Shown piece after piece: positions 23,423-34,323 of a stretch of DNA of 64,000 nt. The stretch is taken from NCBI GenBank assembly GCA_025603075.1, contig MU626287.1:92361-156360 (forward strand), given 5' to 3'. Source of the stretch: Neoconidiobolus thromboides FSU 785 (taxonomy: Eukaryota > Entomophthoromycota > Entomophthoromycetes > Entomophthorales > Neoconidiobolaceae). Numbering within the stretch: the stretch's first letter is position 1; each line of letters opens with the position of its first letter. The translations under genes and the position numbers were made by a program. Under the pieces are notes generated by a model. That model made no database searches. It was not told the DNA's origin and worked only from the letters and a program-made list of their open reading frames with translations.

Positions 23423-24847
23423 TCAATCTTTGAGATATATATCTATCATTGGGTTCTTTTTAATTTCATTATAAACCTTTGAATTAACAATCGGAGCAAT
23501 AAGTAGTAATGGGGCTTTAGGTTCATATAATAGAATATCGGACTCTTGCGAGAATATGTTTACTATATTATATAAACTACTTAAAAGAGTTAGGCGATTC
23601 AATAATGGCTTAATAGTGTTTACTATTGGTGCCATGATATTTGATAGATTATAAAGGGGCATTACTAAAATATCACTTATTGGATTGCCTATATATATAG
23701 GAAAAAAACTGTAAATTTTGATTACTTCGAGATTTGGGAATAAAGACAAAAAGCAAGCAAAATCCTCAAGGGTATCATCAAATCTACTCATGGTAATTTG
23801 TTTTATAAATTTACATTGGAATTCATCGTCTTCAAAATAAATTGTATCCATGACTCCTTGCTCAAACTCAGTAATGTCCATCTTTTCAATGTTTGGCAAT
23901 AAAGAAATTACCTGCAATATTTCCACTGAAAACTCTTTAATGAACACTTCCTTTAAGGTTAATAATTTCATAAAACTGTCATCAATTTGGTATTTTGAAC
24001 CAAGAAAGCCTAAGCTAACGATATTACTTCCCTCAATAAAGCTCATGTTGTTACTATTCTCGTTTATTTCAAAAATCTTGCCAGAATAATCAATTAATTT
24101 TATGCTCTTTAATTTTTTTAAGTTTCCTAAGCAACTAATATCAAATTCTTTGAATTCACCTCTAATTACTAACTCTAAATTGGAACTGAAATTTATATTG
24201 GGGTTAAATCTAACAGGATTAACAAAAACTCCAGAAGTTCCTAGATATAACTTCTTTAATTTACTAAATTTTGTTTTAACCATATCTAGTCCATCAAGGC
24301 GCAGTTCGTCTTTGGAATATATTACAAGTACTTTCAATTTCTTTAAAGTATGATATTTGATTATATTCTTGAGGATTATATTTTTTCCACCAATTATAAG
24401 CTCTTCTACCTGATCTAAATAGTTATCAAATATATCTGGTAATCTTGTACTTACAAAAGAAAATATTTTTAAAATTTTCAAGTTTGGAAAATTAGTACTT
24501 ATTTTAATACTATTATCAACACTACTGCTATCATTAATATCGCCAAGCGGGTTCTTGTATTCCATCGATACTACATTTGGGCAGCAGTTTAAATACTCAA
24601 TGTTGCTATTGTCTATTTCCATATGTTTTATTAATAGGGGATTCTCTTTGATAAATTTGATTTGATGATTTGAATACTTCCGAGATTTGAGGTATACTGA
24701 GTTTATTAATTTTTTCCTGATAACATATTTGATAATTTTATTGATATATTTATTTAAGAGCAGATAGTTAAATAGCTCATCCGGATTTGCAAATTTAAAT
24801 ATCGCTTCTAGTACAATATCTGGTAGTTGATCAAAGTTGATTGACAT
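23423..24847 (-). CDS. F-box protein with leucine-rich C-terminal part, paralogue B
   Basis: 474 residues, intronless, colinear with paralogue A along its whole length. F-box at residues about 4-45 (FDQLPDIVLEAIFKFANPDE, LLNKYINKII), then the same leucine-rich series (NLKILKIFSF, LKKLYLGTSG, LKKLKSIKLI, LLTLKEVFIK, LFPNLEVIKI) and the conserved tail YEPKAPLLLIAPI. Likely an SCF substrate adaptor; substrate unknown. Divergence from A is substantial and spread over the protein, with the F-box, the GNL-L-K-L-K segment and the tail best kept. Confidence 0.88.
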   Translation of the reverse strand: MSINFDQLPDIVLEAIFKFANPDELFNYLLLNKYINKIIKYVIRKKLINSVYLKSRKYSNHQIKFIKENPLLIKHMEIDNSNIEYLNCCPNVVSMEYKNPLGDINDSSSVDNSIKISTNFPNLKILKIFSFVSTRLPDIFDNYLDQVEELIIGGKNIILKNIIKYHTLKKLKVLVIYSKDELRLDGLDMVKTKFSKLKKLYLGTSGVFVNPVRFNPNINFSSNLELVIRGEFKEFDISCLGNLKKLKSIKLIDYSGKIFEINENSNNMSFIEGSNIVSLGFLGSKYQIDDSFMKLLTLKEVFIKEFSVEILQVISLLPNIEKMDITEFEQGVMDTIYFEDDEFQCKFIKQITMSRFDDTLEDFACFLSLFPNLEVIKIYSFFPIYIGNPISDILVMPLYNLSNIMAPIVNTIKPLLNRLTLLSSLYNIVNIFSQESDILLYEPKAPLLLIAPIVNSKVYNEIKKNPMIDIYLKD

Positions 24848-25689
24848 TTGAAATGGAATAAGCGAAAAGGAAGTACAACTATTTATTATCTTAATTTTTT
24901 AATATATGCTTATATTCTTATGACCAAAACTTGATGAAGTTCTATTGGCCAAAGCAATACACATTCTCCCTTTGATTTCGAAAGGAACAAATCAAGTTTA
25001 TTAGGAACAAACAGTGGCAAGAAATTTGGAGTAAAAGTCTATAAATGCAAGTTTACTAAAATTATCAAAGGAGCTGAAATATAATAAAAAGTTCAGAAAT
25101 AATTTCGAGATATAATGCTATGGATATATGAACAGTTATAAATCAATATTCTATTGACTTGTTTTATTTAAAACTACTTTATTTGATTTTATAGCAACAT
25201 TGTTTTTATTTTTTAGTAAGTGTAGTAAATACTGTGGTTAAAAATTGTGTTATTATTTAATAAACATGGCTTTTATTTATTATACTATTCAGTATTAATC
25301 TTAGATAATATTAACTTATAACTGGAATTTTAAAAAAAATTAAAGGTGCTATTAAAGGCAATTTTGGTTTAAAATTGTTTCTATTTTATGATACAGGGTG
25401 GAGACACTTTTAATAAAAATCTGACAAATAGTTATTTTTAAAAAGATGTAAAATTTTATACAAAAATCCTAAATTAGTTAAACAACAATTTCATAATTTT
25501 AAAAAAAGATTCCAAAATCTCAAGTCTAATGACTATTGAATATGAGCAGATCATTATAGCCTTTAAAAAGTTTACTAGGATGTATCAAAAAAATTAATAC
25601 AACTATTGTTCAGATTATTCGATACTTTATTAAAAACAAACTGGCCATTTATACGTTGGCAGGATCTAATCTATTTCCAATGAGCATTT

Positions 25690-25786
25690 GGGGATGTATC
25701 TTTTTGAAAAAAACTCCTCTATCAACTATTCTACTCAAATAGCGCTTAAAAATGGAAAAAGTGATGAAATAAAAAAGAACATTCCC
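25690..25786 (+). mobile_element. Miniature inverted-repeat element, copy 7
   Basis: 97-bp copy. Left end GGGGATGT, right end ACATTCCC. Perfect ATTT/ATTT flanks (25686-25689, 25787-25790). The interior left half is diverged. Confidence 0.8.
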
Positions 25787-26029
25787 ATTTAATATTAGTT
25801 TAAAGTTAAATACAAAAAATATTTCTATATATAAGCACTTATTGGTAGGAATTTAATAGAAGGTGTCGTAGTCATAAATTTAAACATATTTGAACCTATC
25901 AAAGCTAGCATTTTAAGTATTGATTATGGTGTTATTAAGTGAATATAAATTTTATTGATTTTATAAATTTAAAAGTTGAAAATTAACTTTTGGAAATTGT
26001 TTTTACTTTAGAATGTACTCCAAACATAT

Positions 26030-26127
26030 GGGGATGTATTTTTTTGTTTAAGAATTTTACTAACAATCTTTCTGCTCAAATAGCGCTTAAAAAGTGGAAA
26101 AGTAATGAAACCAAAAAAAACACTCCC
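26030..26127 (+). mobile_element. Miniature inverted-repeat element, copy 8
   Basis: 98-bp near-consensus copy. Left end GGGGATGT, right end ACACTCCC, perfect ATAT/ATAT flanks. Confidence 0.85.
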
Positions 26128-26253
26128 ATATATTAATCTGTTTTTATTGGTGATAAAGATGTACTCTAATATTGAAACAGTTATATTTGAATTTGTTTAA
26201 ATAATTTAGGAGCATCAGAGATGGGAACAAAATAATAAGTGGAATTAACATAT

Positions 26254-26350
26254 GGGGATGTATTTTCGTGTTTAAGAATTTTACTAACAATTTCTCCACT
26301 CCAAATAACGCTTAAAAGATGGAAAAAGTGAAGCCAAAAATAACATCTTC
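26254..26350 (+). mobile_element. Miniature inverted-repeat element, copy 9
   Basis: 97-bp copy. Left end GGGGATGT, right end ACATCTTC (eroded). Flanks ATAT/ATAC, one mismatch. The AGCGCT centre is changed to AACGCT. Confidence 0.75.
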
Positions 26351-26773
26351 ATACGAATATATAGGAGCATTTTAAATTGATTGCAACTTACATAAATATG
26401 AATTGTTAATTAAAAAGAGTTTCGATAGACACTGTTTTTATGCCTTTATCTGTATCTATGATAATCACTTAGCTGTTATATAATGATTATTTCTCTTCTT
26501 TCACTTTTTAGATGGATCTGATGCTGTCCTTTTTTAATAACATTATTGAAAAATATAAACTTACAAGGGTAGACATTGGGTTTTGTAAGCTTTTTTAAAA
26601 ATTATAATTCAATTCTAGTTTTATAGCTTTTATTTACTTTATTATCAGTATAAAATCTATGTATACATTTTGTAAATAATATTTTCATTAAATTCTTTAT
26701 TTGATGTATGTTTCTGTTTGCACTTAATTTGAAATAGTACTTTATTTTACATGTAGTCTTCAGTTTATTATAC

Positions 26774-26871
26774 GGGGATGTGTTTTTGTGTTTAAAAATT
26801 TTACTAACAATTTTTCCGCTCAAATAGCGCTTAAAAATGGAAAAAATAATGAAGTCAAAAAAAACACTCCC
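26774..26871 (+). mobile_element. Miniature inverted-repeat element, copy 10
   Basis: 98-bp near-consensus copy. Left end GGGGATGT, right end ACACTCCC. Flanks ATAC/ATAT, one mismatch. Confidence 0.8.
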
Positions 26872-27207
26872 ATATATTATTGAAAAAATAATAGTTACTT
26901 TAGTTTAAAGTTCTTTTTTTAAATCTCTATCTGGTATATACCAATTTTACTTTTATTTTCAAGGGAACAAGTAGAGTTATTTAGAGTCACTAATATAGTT
27001 TTAGTTCTTTCTTAGCTTGCTAGTTCAATTTACTTATTACTTATTACTTATTGAAGTTGTCGAAAATAAAATCTAATAAAGTTTTCAACTTTTCTTTAGA
27101 AAAGGGAATAGACATGATTTATTTTTGACAAATAAAATTCCAAATAAAACTCTTAAATTAAATTCAAACTTAAATTTCCTGAAAATCGCAATCTTTTTTT
27201 AAAAAAA

Positions 27208-28086
27208 ATGGCACCAAAATCAAAACCAAGTCAAGAAGTAAAGATAGACGAAGTATTTTACTACATCCCTAATATAATAGGTAACGATCATTATCATAAA
27301 AGCGAATCTCTTAACACAATTGGACCCTTTATTAGGTTACACTCGGATATTGTTAGTCGGCATTTCATTATATTACATGAAGGGCAATCCATTAGTGTTT
27401 GCAATCAGTTACATGATATCATGTGCTTTGGATGCTTTAGATGGCTTCGCAGCCAGGTATTTTAATCAGTGTTCTAAGTTTGGAGCAGTTTTAGATATGG
27501 TTACTGACCGTTGTACAACTACTTGCTTATTGTGTTATTTAGCAGCGGTTTATGAACCATATTCAATCTTTTTCCAGTTTTTAATCTCCCTAGATATTTC
27601 TTCCCACTATATGCATATGTATAGGTAAATGGTTTTTTATATTCTTAGGTTTTAGAGTAGTGTTTATTGTGTTTTTTATAGTTCTCTTACGTCTGGCGCC
27701 ACCTCTCATAAACAAGTGGATGAAAACCAGAATTTTTTATTGAGGGCGTATTATCATAATAAGGTAATTGAACTTTATTTATATTATGTATTTGATTAAG
27801 ACAAAATAGGTCGTATTATTTTTAGTATGCGGTTTTAATGAATTGTTTTTCGTGGGACTATATTTAATGCACGAAGACCAATATTCCGCATGTAAGTTTA
27901 TAATTATTTTCAATTAAAGCACTATATTTATATATTCTTTGATTAGATAATTACTTATATTACTGGTTAACTTGTTCTATGGCCCCCTTTTTTATTTTTA
28001 AAAACGTCCTTAATGTTATTCAATTCATGGAAGCATCCAAAAGTTTGGCTAGGGTGGACGTTATCGAACGTTCAAAGAAAAATTAA
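27208..28086 (+). CDS. PIS1: Phosphatidylinositol synthase (CDP-diacylglycerol-inositol 3-phosphatidyltransferase)
   Basis: Joins CDP-diacylglycerol and myo-inositol to make phosphatidylinositol in the ER membrane. Five exons. Splicing 27272/27334 joins VFYYIPNIIG to YTRILLVGIS, the usual start of the enzyme. The CDP-alcohol phosphotransferase signature DG-x2-AR-x8-G-x3-D-x3-D is complete in DGFAARYFNQ...GAVLDMVTD. Later exons give TSGATSHKQVDENQNFLLRA, then VVLFLVCGFNELFFVGLYL (acceptor AATAG, not the nearer TTTAG), and the last exon ends YWLTCSMAPFFIFKNVLN...ERSKKN. The length, about 225 residues, matches fungal PIS. Confidence 0.95.
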
Positions 28087-28416
28087 TTTTTATTTTAAAA
28101 ACATTATTTTAATACTCTTCTATTTTTATTGTTTGTTGCTTATTTTAAATTATAGTTTGTAATTATAAATCAGAGACAAATAAAGATAACTATATGGTAT
28201 ATATTTAAAATTTAGTTTTTTATATTATTGAATAATCAAAAATTAGATTATTATAAAATAAAATAATCGCTAAAATGGTGGGAAAATAAAATTCGCGTTC
28301 AACTACTCTATATTACATTATATTATACAATGATAGCTGTCTTTTGCATTACATTTATGCATTAAGTAACACAAAATTTAAAGTTAAAAAAGAGTTAAGT
28401 GAACTTTTTAAATAGA
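28087..28416. other. Spacer, PIS1 to NTAQ1
   Basis: 330-bp AT-rich intergenic stretch between two plus-strand genes. Nothing recognised. Confidence 0.6.
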
Positions 28417-29441
28417 ATGGATGAAAAAATACGACAAAATATAGAAGCGCAGTATGAATACTTTCACTATTCCAAAAACTATTGTGAAGAAAATATATAC
28501 CAATTAATCCGAAGTCTAAAGCACTATTTTGAGCAGGACTCATTTTTTAATCAACTGACCCCCTTTTTTTATCCTACATTTGTCATCAATCCTTGGAATA
28601 AGGTATAATTGAATTGTTTGATTAATTTGAAATTGGTTTTAATTTTTAGTGTAACAACGTTTATATTAATATCCAAATATTTCACTAGGTCCCCATATGG
28701 AAACAAAAGTTAGCAGCTGAACCAAATTTACCAATAATCTGGGTAAAGTATCACATTTAAGTTAATTATAGAGATATTTCAAAGGTATATTAAACGGTTC
28801 TTTTAACACTACAGGATTATCATGTAATATTAATACTTATATTAGAGAATGAAGAAGAGTAAGGATTATATTATTGAATACTGAAAACTAGTCTAAGATC
28901 AATTTTAGGAGATATAGTTACATTTTGGATTTCGATACAACATTACCTTTTATTACCAGTTTTAATGAGTATTTCAACGCTTGCTTTCATGCTTTTAAAA
29001 CAGAAAGCTTCGAGTTAAAAAGGTATATTTATTGTATGACTTTTTTTGTATTTTTTAATTCATAAATCAGATTCTATAGAGTTATAAACGAAACAAATTT
29101 TCTGAATTATTTTGCAAGCGATCGAAGTCATATGGTAGGGCTTGTTAACGATAATGATGAATACTAAATAACATGATCTTTAGATTTTTAACGACGAGTA
29201 TATCGTTAAGCCGCCAAGCTACGAACCTATCACTAATCAAGGTAATAATTATTTGTTTTTTGTTATCAAGTTAGAATAATGGTTTTTCTTTTTAGAATAT
29301 ACTAATAATTTAAATTATTATACGCAATTCAATGAAGAAGATCTACATAACGTAGAAATGAATAATGGAAGCTCTTTAATTCATTTTAAATTTGGATTAA
29401 TCTTTGATGAAGCTTTGTTTGCCAATTTGAGTTTTCATTAA
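28417..29441 (+). CDS. NTAQ1: Protein N-terminal glutamine amidohydrolase (NTAQ1 family)
   Basis: Deamidates N-terminal Gln of proteins to Glu, the first step of the Arg/N-degron pathway. Several exons. Exon 1 has FHYSKNYCEENIYQLIRSL with the nucleophile Cys in the CEEN motif. Then FVINPWNK joins VPIWKQKLAAEPNLPIIW, followed by a DYHVILIL exon with the catalytic His, and LDFDTTLPF with the catalytic Asp. NYFASDRSHM and the C-terminal FNEEDLHNVEMNNG follow, all in the family order. The ATG at 28417 fits the family; an upstream in-frame GTG is not used. Budding yeast uses NTA1 instead, so this enzyme is informative about lineage. Confidence 0.93.
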
Positions 29442-30047
29442 ATAAAATAAACTAATAGATTACGTTGTAATTCTTTAATTGCAAAATTATTAACACTTTA
29501 AGTAATAAATTCAGTGTTATCTAATCCTCTTCTTAATATATTAGTTAATATTTTAAGTAAGAATTTATTTATACTTTGTTTAATATTATCTTAATTAAAG
29601 TTGAAAGTGTTTTATTTAATTTTATGCATTTCGTTTAATTTATGAAATAGTTTCCACTATTTTAAGATTATTGTTTCACTTTATGTAGATGAAATAACCT
29701 TATTAAACTTTACATTTTTACTTTCATCTTATCATAACTAAATATTCAATAGTATTAAAACTATAAAATAATATTTTTAGAGTTTATGATGAGTTTATTA
29801 TGAATAAGTAAATGTCTTGACAATGGTGAGTTGTGATAGAGATGATGAGTATTGTGAAAGCTCAAGGTAATAGAAAATGATGAGCATTGTAGGTTGTAGG
29901 AAAGAGTTTGTAATTAAAGTATTTTGGATTACAAAGTAGAGGGGATCGTAGTTAAGAGTACTTAGGTTTAGGTAGAAGAGATCATGTTTAAGGTGTTTTA
30001 GGTTATGAAGTAGATTTTACCATATTTAAAAACTGTAAATTCGAAAT
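29442..30047. other. Spacer, NTAQ1 to PNRC/Edc1-like gene
   Basis: 600 bp between convergent genes. The right half (29790-30040) is purine-rich on the plus strand with loosely repeated GATGAG/TGTAGG words, probably the 3' UTR of the minus-strand gene. No gene seen. Confidence 0.55.
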
Positions 30048-30950
30048 TCAAGGTGTTAAACGATTGGTAAAGATAGGGAAAGGGAGTGCTTTTGGATCAG
30101 GTGCACGTCGGAAAGTGGGGCCTGCATATGGCACATTTTGAATAGGCTTTGGTTTCGATATAGCCATATTTGGAGTTGGGATCATCAAATTCATCAATAA
30201 ATGAGAAGCCATGTCAAGGTCTTGTTCGAATTTCGAAGGACTTACATTCGAGTTGGAATCTTCAAAATCTGCTTTCGCTTTATCAGTCTTTGGATAGGCC
30301 TGTGAATCAGAATGATAATCTAAGTTAAGATCAACAACTGGAGATAATGAACTAGTCAAATTAGTTCTTGGTTTACCCAATACTAATGCATCTAATAATA
30401 AATTAGAGCTAGATTCTTTGGTTACTCTCTTCTGAATTTGTATACTTCCAGGAACTAATTCTGGAGCTTTCGATGAAGGAGCAGTTTTCCTACGATGAAC
30501 TTTCGAATTGTTTTGGTTCTTATTATCTTTCTGATTTGGATTGTTGGCTTTGTTTCTATGTCTATTAGTAGAAACAAGTAGATTTGATTGCGTTGCTGAT
30601 GGCGTACTTAAAGAGTTACGTCTTTGCTCAAGTTTGAATCCTTTATTTACTAAAGGATTATTTTTGTTGTCGATTGAATTGACTTTGATTTGTGGAACTG
30701 GGGATGGCAAAGATCTATGCTTTTGATTAACAGGTTTTCCTTTTAGCTTGATAGCTGGGCCATTAGGCTGCCTTATTCTCTCTTTCTGATTAGGGTGTTG
30801 AGAATGGGAAGATTTAATGTTAGCTGGGCCGGAGTTAAAGCCACTGTTAAAATTAGTTTTGGATTTGAGAGCCATTGTTGATACGTTTATGTCTTGTAAA
30901 AAATTTGAGTTGTAATTGATAGTTAAAGTCGCTTTAAAATTTTTAATCAT
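30048..30950 (-). CDS. PNRC/Edc1-like mRNA decapping activator
   Basis: 300-residue (or 275 from the internal MALKSKTNF) basic, Ser/Asn/Pro-rich, mostly disordered protein. The C-terminus, residues 275-300, has YAGPTF followed by LPFPIF. This is the Edc1/PNRC pair: a YAGxxF activation motif that contacts the Dcp1-Dcp2 surface and an LPxP motif that binds the Dcp1 EVH1 domain. PNRC proteins and yeast Edc1/2 stimulate mRNA decapping. Two other short hydrophobic segments (LLLDALVLGKPR near 187 and ASHLLMNLMIP near 248) could be further docking motifs. The rest is too low in complexity to assign. Upstream lies a 3.4-kb spacer with CCAAT-type sites. Confidence 0.75.
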   Translation of the reverse strand: MIKNFKATLTINYNSNFLQDINVSTMALKSKTNFNSGFNSGPANIKSSHSQHPNQKERIRQPNGPAIKLKGKPVNQKHRSLPSPVPQIKVNSIDNKNNPLVNKGFKLEQRRNSLSTPSATQSNLLVSTNRHRNKANNPNQKDNKNQNNSKVHRRKTAPSSKAPELVPGSIQIQKRVTKESSSNLLLDALVLGKPRTNLTSSLSPVVDLNLDYHSDSQAYPKTDKAKADFEDSNSNVSPSKFEQDLDMASHLLMNLMIPTPNMAISKPKPIQNVPYAGPTFRRAPDPKALPFPIFTNRLTP

Positions 30951-33050
30951 AAGAAACTTGATCTTATTTAAGGGCCAATATATACTAAGCGCGATTGAAG
31001 TGATTATAACCTTAAGGGAGTTACTTGAGAGAGCTTAGGACTGTGCAGTTAAATAATTTTAATCAAAGAATATCTTTGTTATAAAAAGGTTCACCAATAG
31101 TAATATAAACAAAAGAGAACGAGAGGTTAATGTATTTAATTATATTACGAATATAAATAAAGGTGAATTAAAAAAGAAACTAAATAAAACACGAACTTGG
31201 AAAATTAAAAATTTACAGATAAACAAAAGAAATAAATTTTTCCATAAGGCTGATTTTCTTTTTTATACGTTTGTTAACTACCTATTAAATGGTGGTTGAT
31301 CACCCTATCATTGGCTTAACTAAGTTAATGTTCCTATACCCATCTAATAAAAACGGAAATATATGATTATGGCTAATTTTGATTGGACAAGGGTCAAATA
31401 AGCACTTTATAAGCACACCACCCCCTATCCCCACTTGATTGGTGATGAAATATGCTATAAAAATCAATTACCTTAAGCTTAAGCCATAAATTAAACAATT
31501 GGCCAAATAATTAGGCCTAGGTATCCAATCAATAGAGTCAAAACTAGGCAATTAATTAAAGTATTATAATTGATATATTTATTTTCTAAAAACAACACTC
31601 ACCTCATGTCATACGTTATTTTACTATTTACTCTAAAAGCTAAAGTGAAGTTAAATAATAACCAAAAGCTGTTAGAGTGACCCTTTTACATTATAATATT
31701 TTTTAAGATGGGGTGCTTTTTTATATTTTGTTAATATTGGTTTAAGGGTTTAAAAATTAGTGTAAAACAAGGAAATCTTCTCAAACTAAAACAAATTAAG
31801 TTAGATGAAACAGCTAATTTGACTTTAATGGTTGGTTACCTTGTATAGGGGCCTTAGTAGAAATTGTCTACAAATAGCTTTTTTTCACTTCGCTTTCATG
31901 ACTCGAAATGAATGTTTTCATATGCTGTGGCATTATGATTTAAATTTTATAGGCTGATTAATTTAATTGTTACTATAAAAAATGACTTATGCCATAGTTA
32001 ATTAAAGCTCAAAGAACCCGCTTTTATTATCCAAATTATAAAGTTTTATATAAATGAATTTCATAGTTAAATAAGAGTAAACAATTATAATATAAAATGT
32101 ATCTTAAATTATAAAATGATCGAAACTGATAAAAAATAACAATTTTTTAATAAATTTTAATTAAAACTATTCAGGCTAAAACTATTGATATTACAGTTTA
32201 AAACATGTGAACTATTAAATAGAATTTAAATAAGCCTCAAAAAGTAGTAATAGGGACGAAATTGCATTATAGTGATCTCTTTAAAGCAGGAATTAGCTCC
32301 GAATTTGCATTTTTTGAAAATTTAATAAAACAGCGTCTAGATACATCATTTAATATATTTAGTAACTTATTTTATCGTTTATATTATGATATTTGAAACT
32401 ACTTACCTCTGTATAAATAGATAATTGCTTTGTAACTATATGTCTATTTATAAAGAGCTTTTAAGATATATAGCTTTAGGTTTAATTTATGAATTTGGTC
32501 AAAGTCAAGTTGAACTAAACTCTAATTATAAACCAAATACACAATAAACAGTGTAATATACAATTTTTAATAAAGGTACTGAAAAAAGTGCGAATAGGTA
32601 CTTTTTTAACACAGTTCAAAACGGCTTGTTAGATCCTTTTTTAGAACTGAAGAAATGCTATTACTCGACAAAAGATGTTCTTGAATTCCAATATGGTATT
32701 GTAATATATATAATAAAGCTAGTTTTATATGATAAGTTTATTTTATATCAAAGTCTTTACTCCGCATTATGTTAGTACTGAAAATAATATTGTGAATTTA
32801 AATAGTTAGAGTTTGATTAGAGTCATAATCATTCGATGAAAATAAGATTAATGTTTAATCAAGTTGCTTATGGATACGAATGGAAGGAGTATAATATTGA
32901 ATTAAAAAGAGGATGAAGAGTCAACATAGTCACAAGTGTGGGTAGCCACGTGCTGCATAACAATTATCCAGCTACCCCTGAAAAGAGATTAGATAGCACA
33001 ATTGACATCTATCATAGATATCCATTGTAGTTAAAGATCCTAATACACAT

Positions 33051-33142
33051 GGGGTGTTTTTTTTTACTTCATTCCTTTTTCCATCTTTTAAGTGCTATTT
33101 TGGTAGAAAAATTGTAAGATTCTTAAATACAAAAACACAACC
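33051..33142 (-). mobile_element. Miniature inverted-repeat element, copy 11
   Basis: About 92-bp reverse-orientation copy. Left end GGGGTGTT, right end eroded (ACACAACC). Flanks ACAT/ACAG with one mismatch. The right boundary is uncertain. Confidence 0.6.
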
Positions 33143-33480
33143 ACAGATCATTCCATTCCTCATCACATCCAATATGTCTACGGCATTTTTATGCTTAACA
33201 CTAATATTACGTATAATATCAATTAGGCAATCAACTATTTGTAAATCGCTATATTTTAATGAATAAATTTTCAATTTTTTATTGAGCTCCCTTATTTTTT
33301 CAATATTAATCAACTCACATATGAGTATTGTAATAATGCCATCTATATGGGTATATAATCCAATTTCGCCAGTGTTAGTAGAAGACACTATAAGTGAAAT
33401 GCTTTTCGATTTGCTATTTCAAAGGATATTTTTTTTAAATCTTTTAGTAATAATTGAATCAACCGTTATGTTACCATAAA
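33143..33480 (-). pseudogene. Possible remnant of a protein-coding gene beside a miniature element
   Basis: On the minus strand a frame can be read as VYGNITVDSIITKRFKKNIL, a stop, then (in another frame) SKSISLIVSSTNTGEIGLYT, ILICELINIEKIRELNKKLK and CLIDIIRNISVKHKN. The leucine/isoleucine spacing looks like a degenerate leucine-rich repeat or F-box-type protein. The frame then runs into the element at 33142. No start codon, splice structure or family match can be shown, so this may be chance. Confidence 0.25.
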
Positions 33481-34323
33481 CATGTAGTACCTCTTTGTTA
33501 GTATATTTTACTAATCAAAACGATTCCTTGAAACACTGTAAAAAAGCTAAAAGATCGTCAAAACCAGTCATGTATTTAATGATATTAGTTGTTATTTAAT
33601 CAAATAAATTGTTGAATAAGTATTTAGATGATAAATTTATTGAATTTTTTTCAATATACGTTCCTAGACTTACTTCAATTGAATTTCATGAGAGTGTAGA
33701 AACAGAATTCATTTGCTTTCGTAAGATTTTTAAGTTTTCAATAGTGATATTCTTATAAAGTATACATTACTTTATGAGTTTAAAGCATCTATTAAAGTGT
33801 AAAGCCAGCTAATTAAAATAGAACGAGAACAGTTCAAAAATTGGCTATTAGGCTGATTTGCTTCTTAAAATACAGTACATAATGACTGAAAAATGGTTTG
33901 AGTGCTTATATAGAATTTACAAATTATCATGGTTTGAGAAGAAAACATCAAATTAAATAAAACATCTGATAACTATAATATACTGTTGATATAATTCTAT
34001 TATATAGTTGATGAGCTCATTTTCTCTAAATCCTTGTATCTATATGACCGAATTTTTAGTTAGTTTATTTTTTTTATAACAAACTATACATATTTTACCT
34101 TTTTATTTTATTGAATATACCTCTTCTCGAGTTATGATAAAATTTTAAATTTATTATAAGCACTCAAATCATTTTTTAGCCCACTATAAATTTAGAACAA
34201 GAAAAAAAATCAGAATCAGCAAGAATTTAATTTCTTTACAAATTTACGATTCAATCAAACTTTTACGCCATACAAATTTAAACTAAGCCACTTTAAACTT
34301 TGTTAACTTTTTAACTAATTTTG

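Larger units (their letters stand above)
24848..27207. other. Spacer with a four-copy cluster of miniature elements
   Basis: 2.36 kb. The first 320 bp are the duplicated F-box promoter. Element copies 7-10 lie at 25690, 26030, 26254 and 26774, all in the same orientation. The minus open frame at 26602-26823 overlaps an element and is not accepted. No other gene seen. Confidence 0.6.
30951..34323. other. Long spacer upstream of the PNRC/Edc1-like gene
   Basis: 3.4 kb. The region 31250-31560 is less AT-rich with several ATTGG/CCAAT motifs (for example 31309, 31380, 31437, 31525) and probably serves as promoter. A hairpin with CACGTG sits at 32940-32977, element copy 11 at 33051-33142, and a possible gene remnant at 33143-33480 (minus). 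Otherwise nothing. Confidence 0.55.

Noticed and set aside
26602-26823. 73-residue minus-strand ORF
   Set aside because: Its start lies in element copy 10, and the rest is AT-rich with no family features.
25690-26871. Regularly repeated units considered as a CRISPR-like array
   Set aside because: Only four units with unequal spacers of 126-423 bp, eukaryotic context, and inverted-repeat ends with target duplications; they are transposon-like.
33051-33266. 70-residue plus-strand ORF over element copy 11
   Set aside because: Explained by the element; the rest is antisense to a possible relic and shows no protein features.
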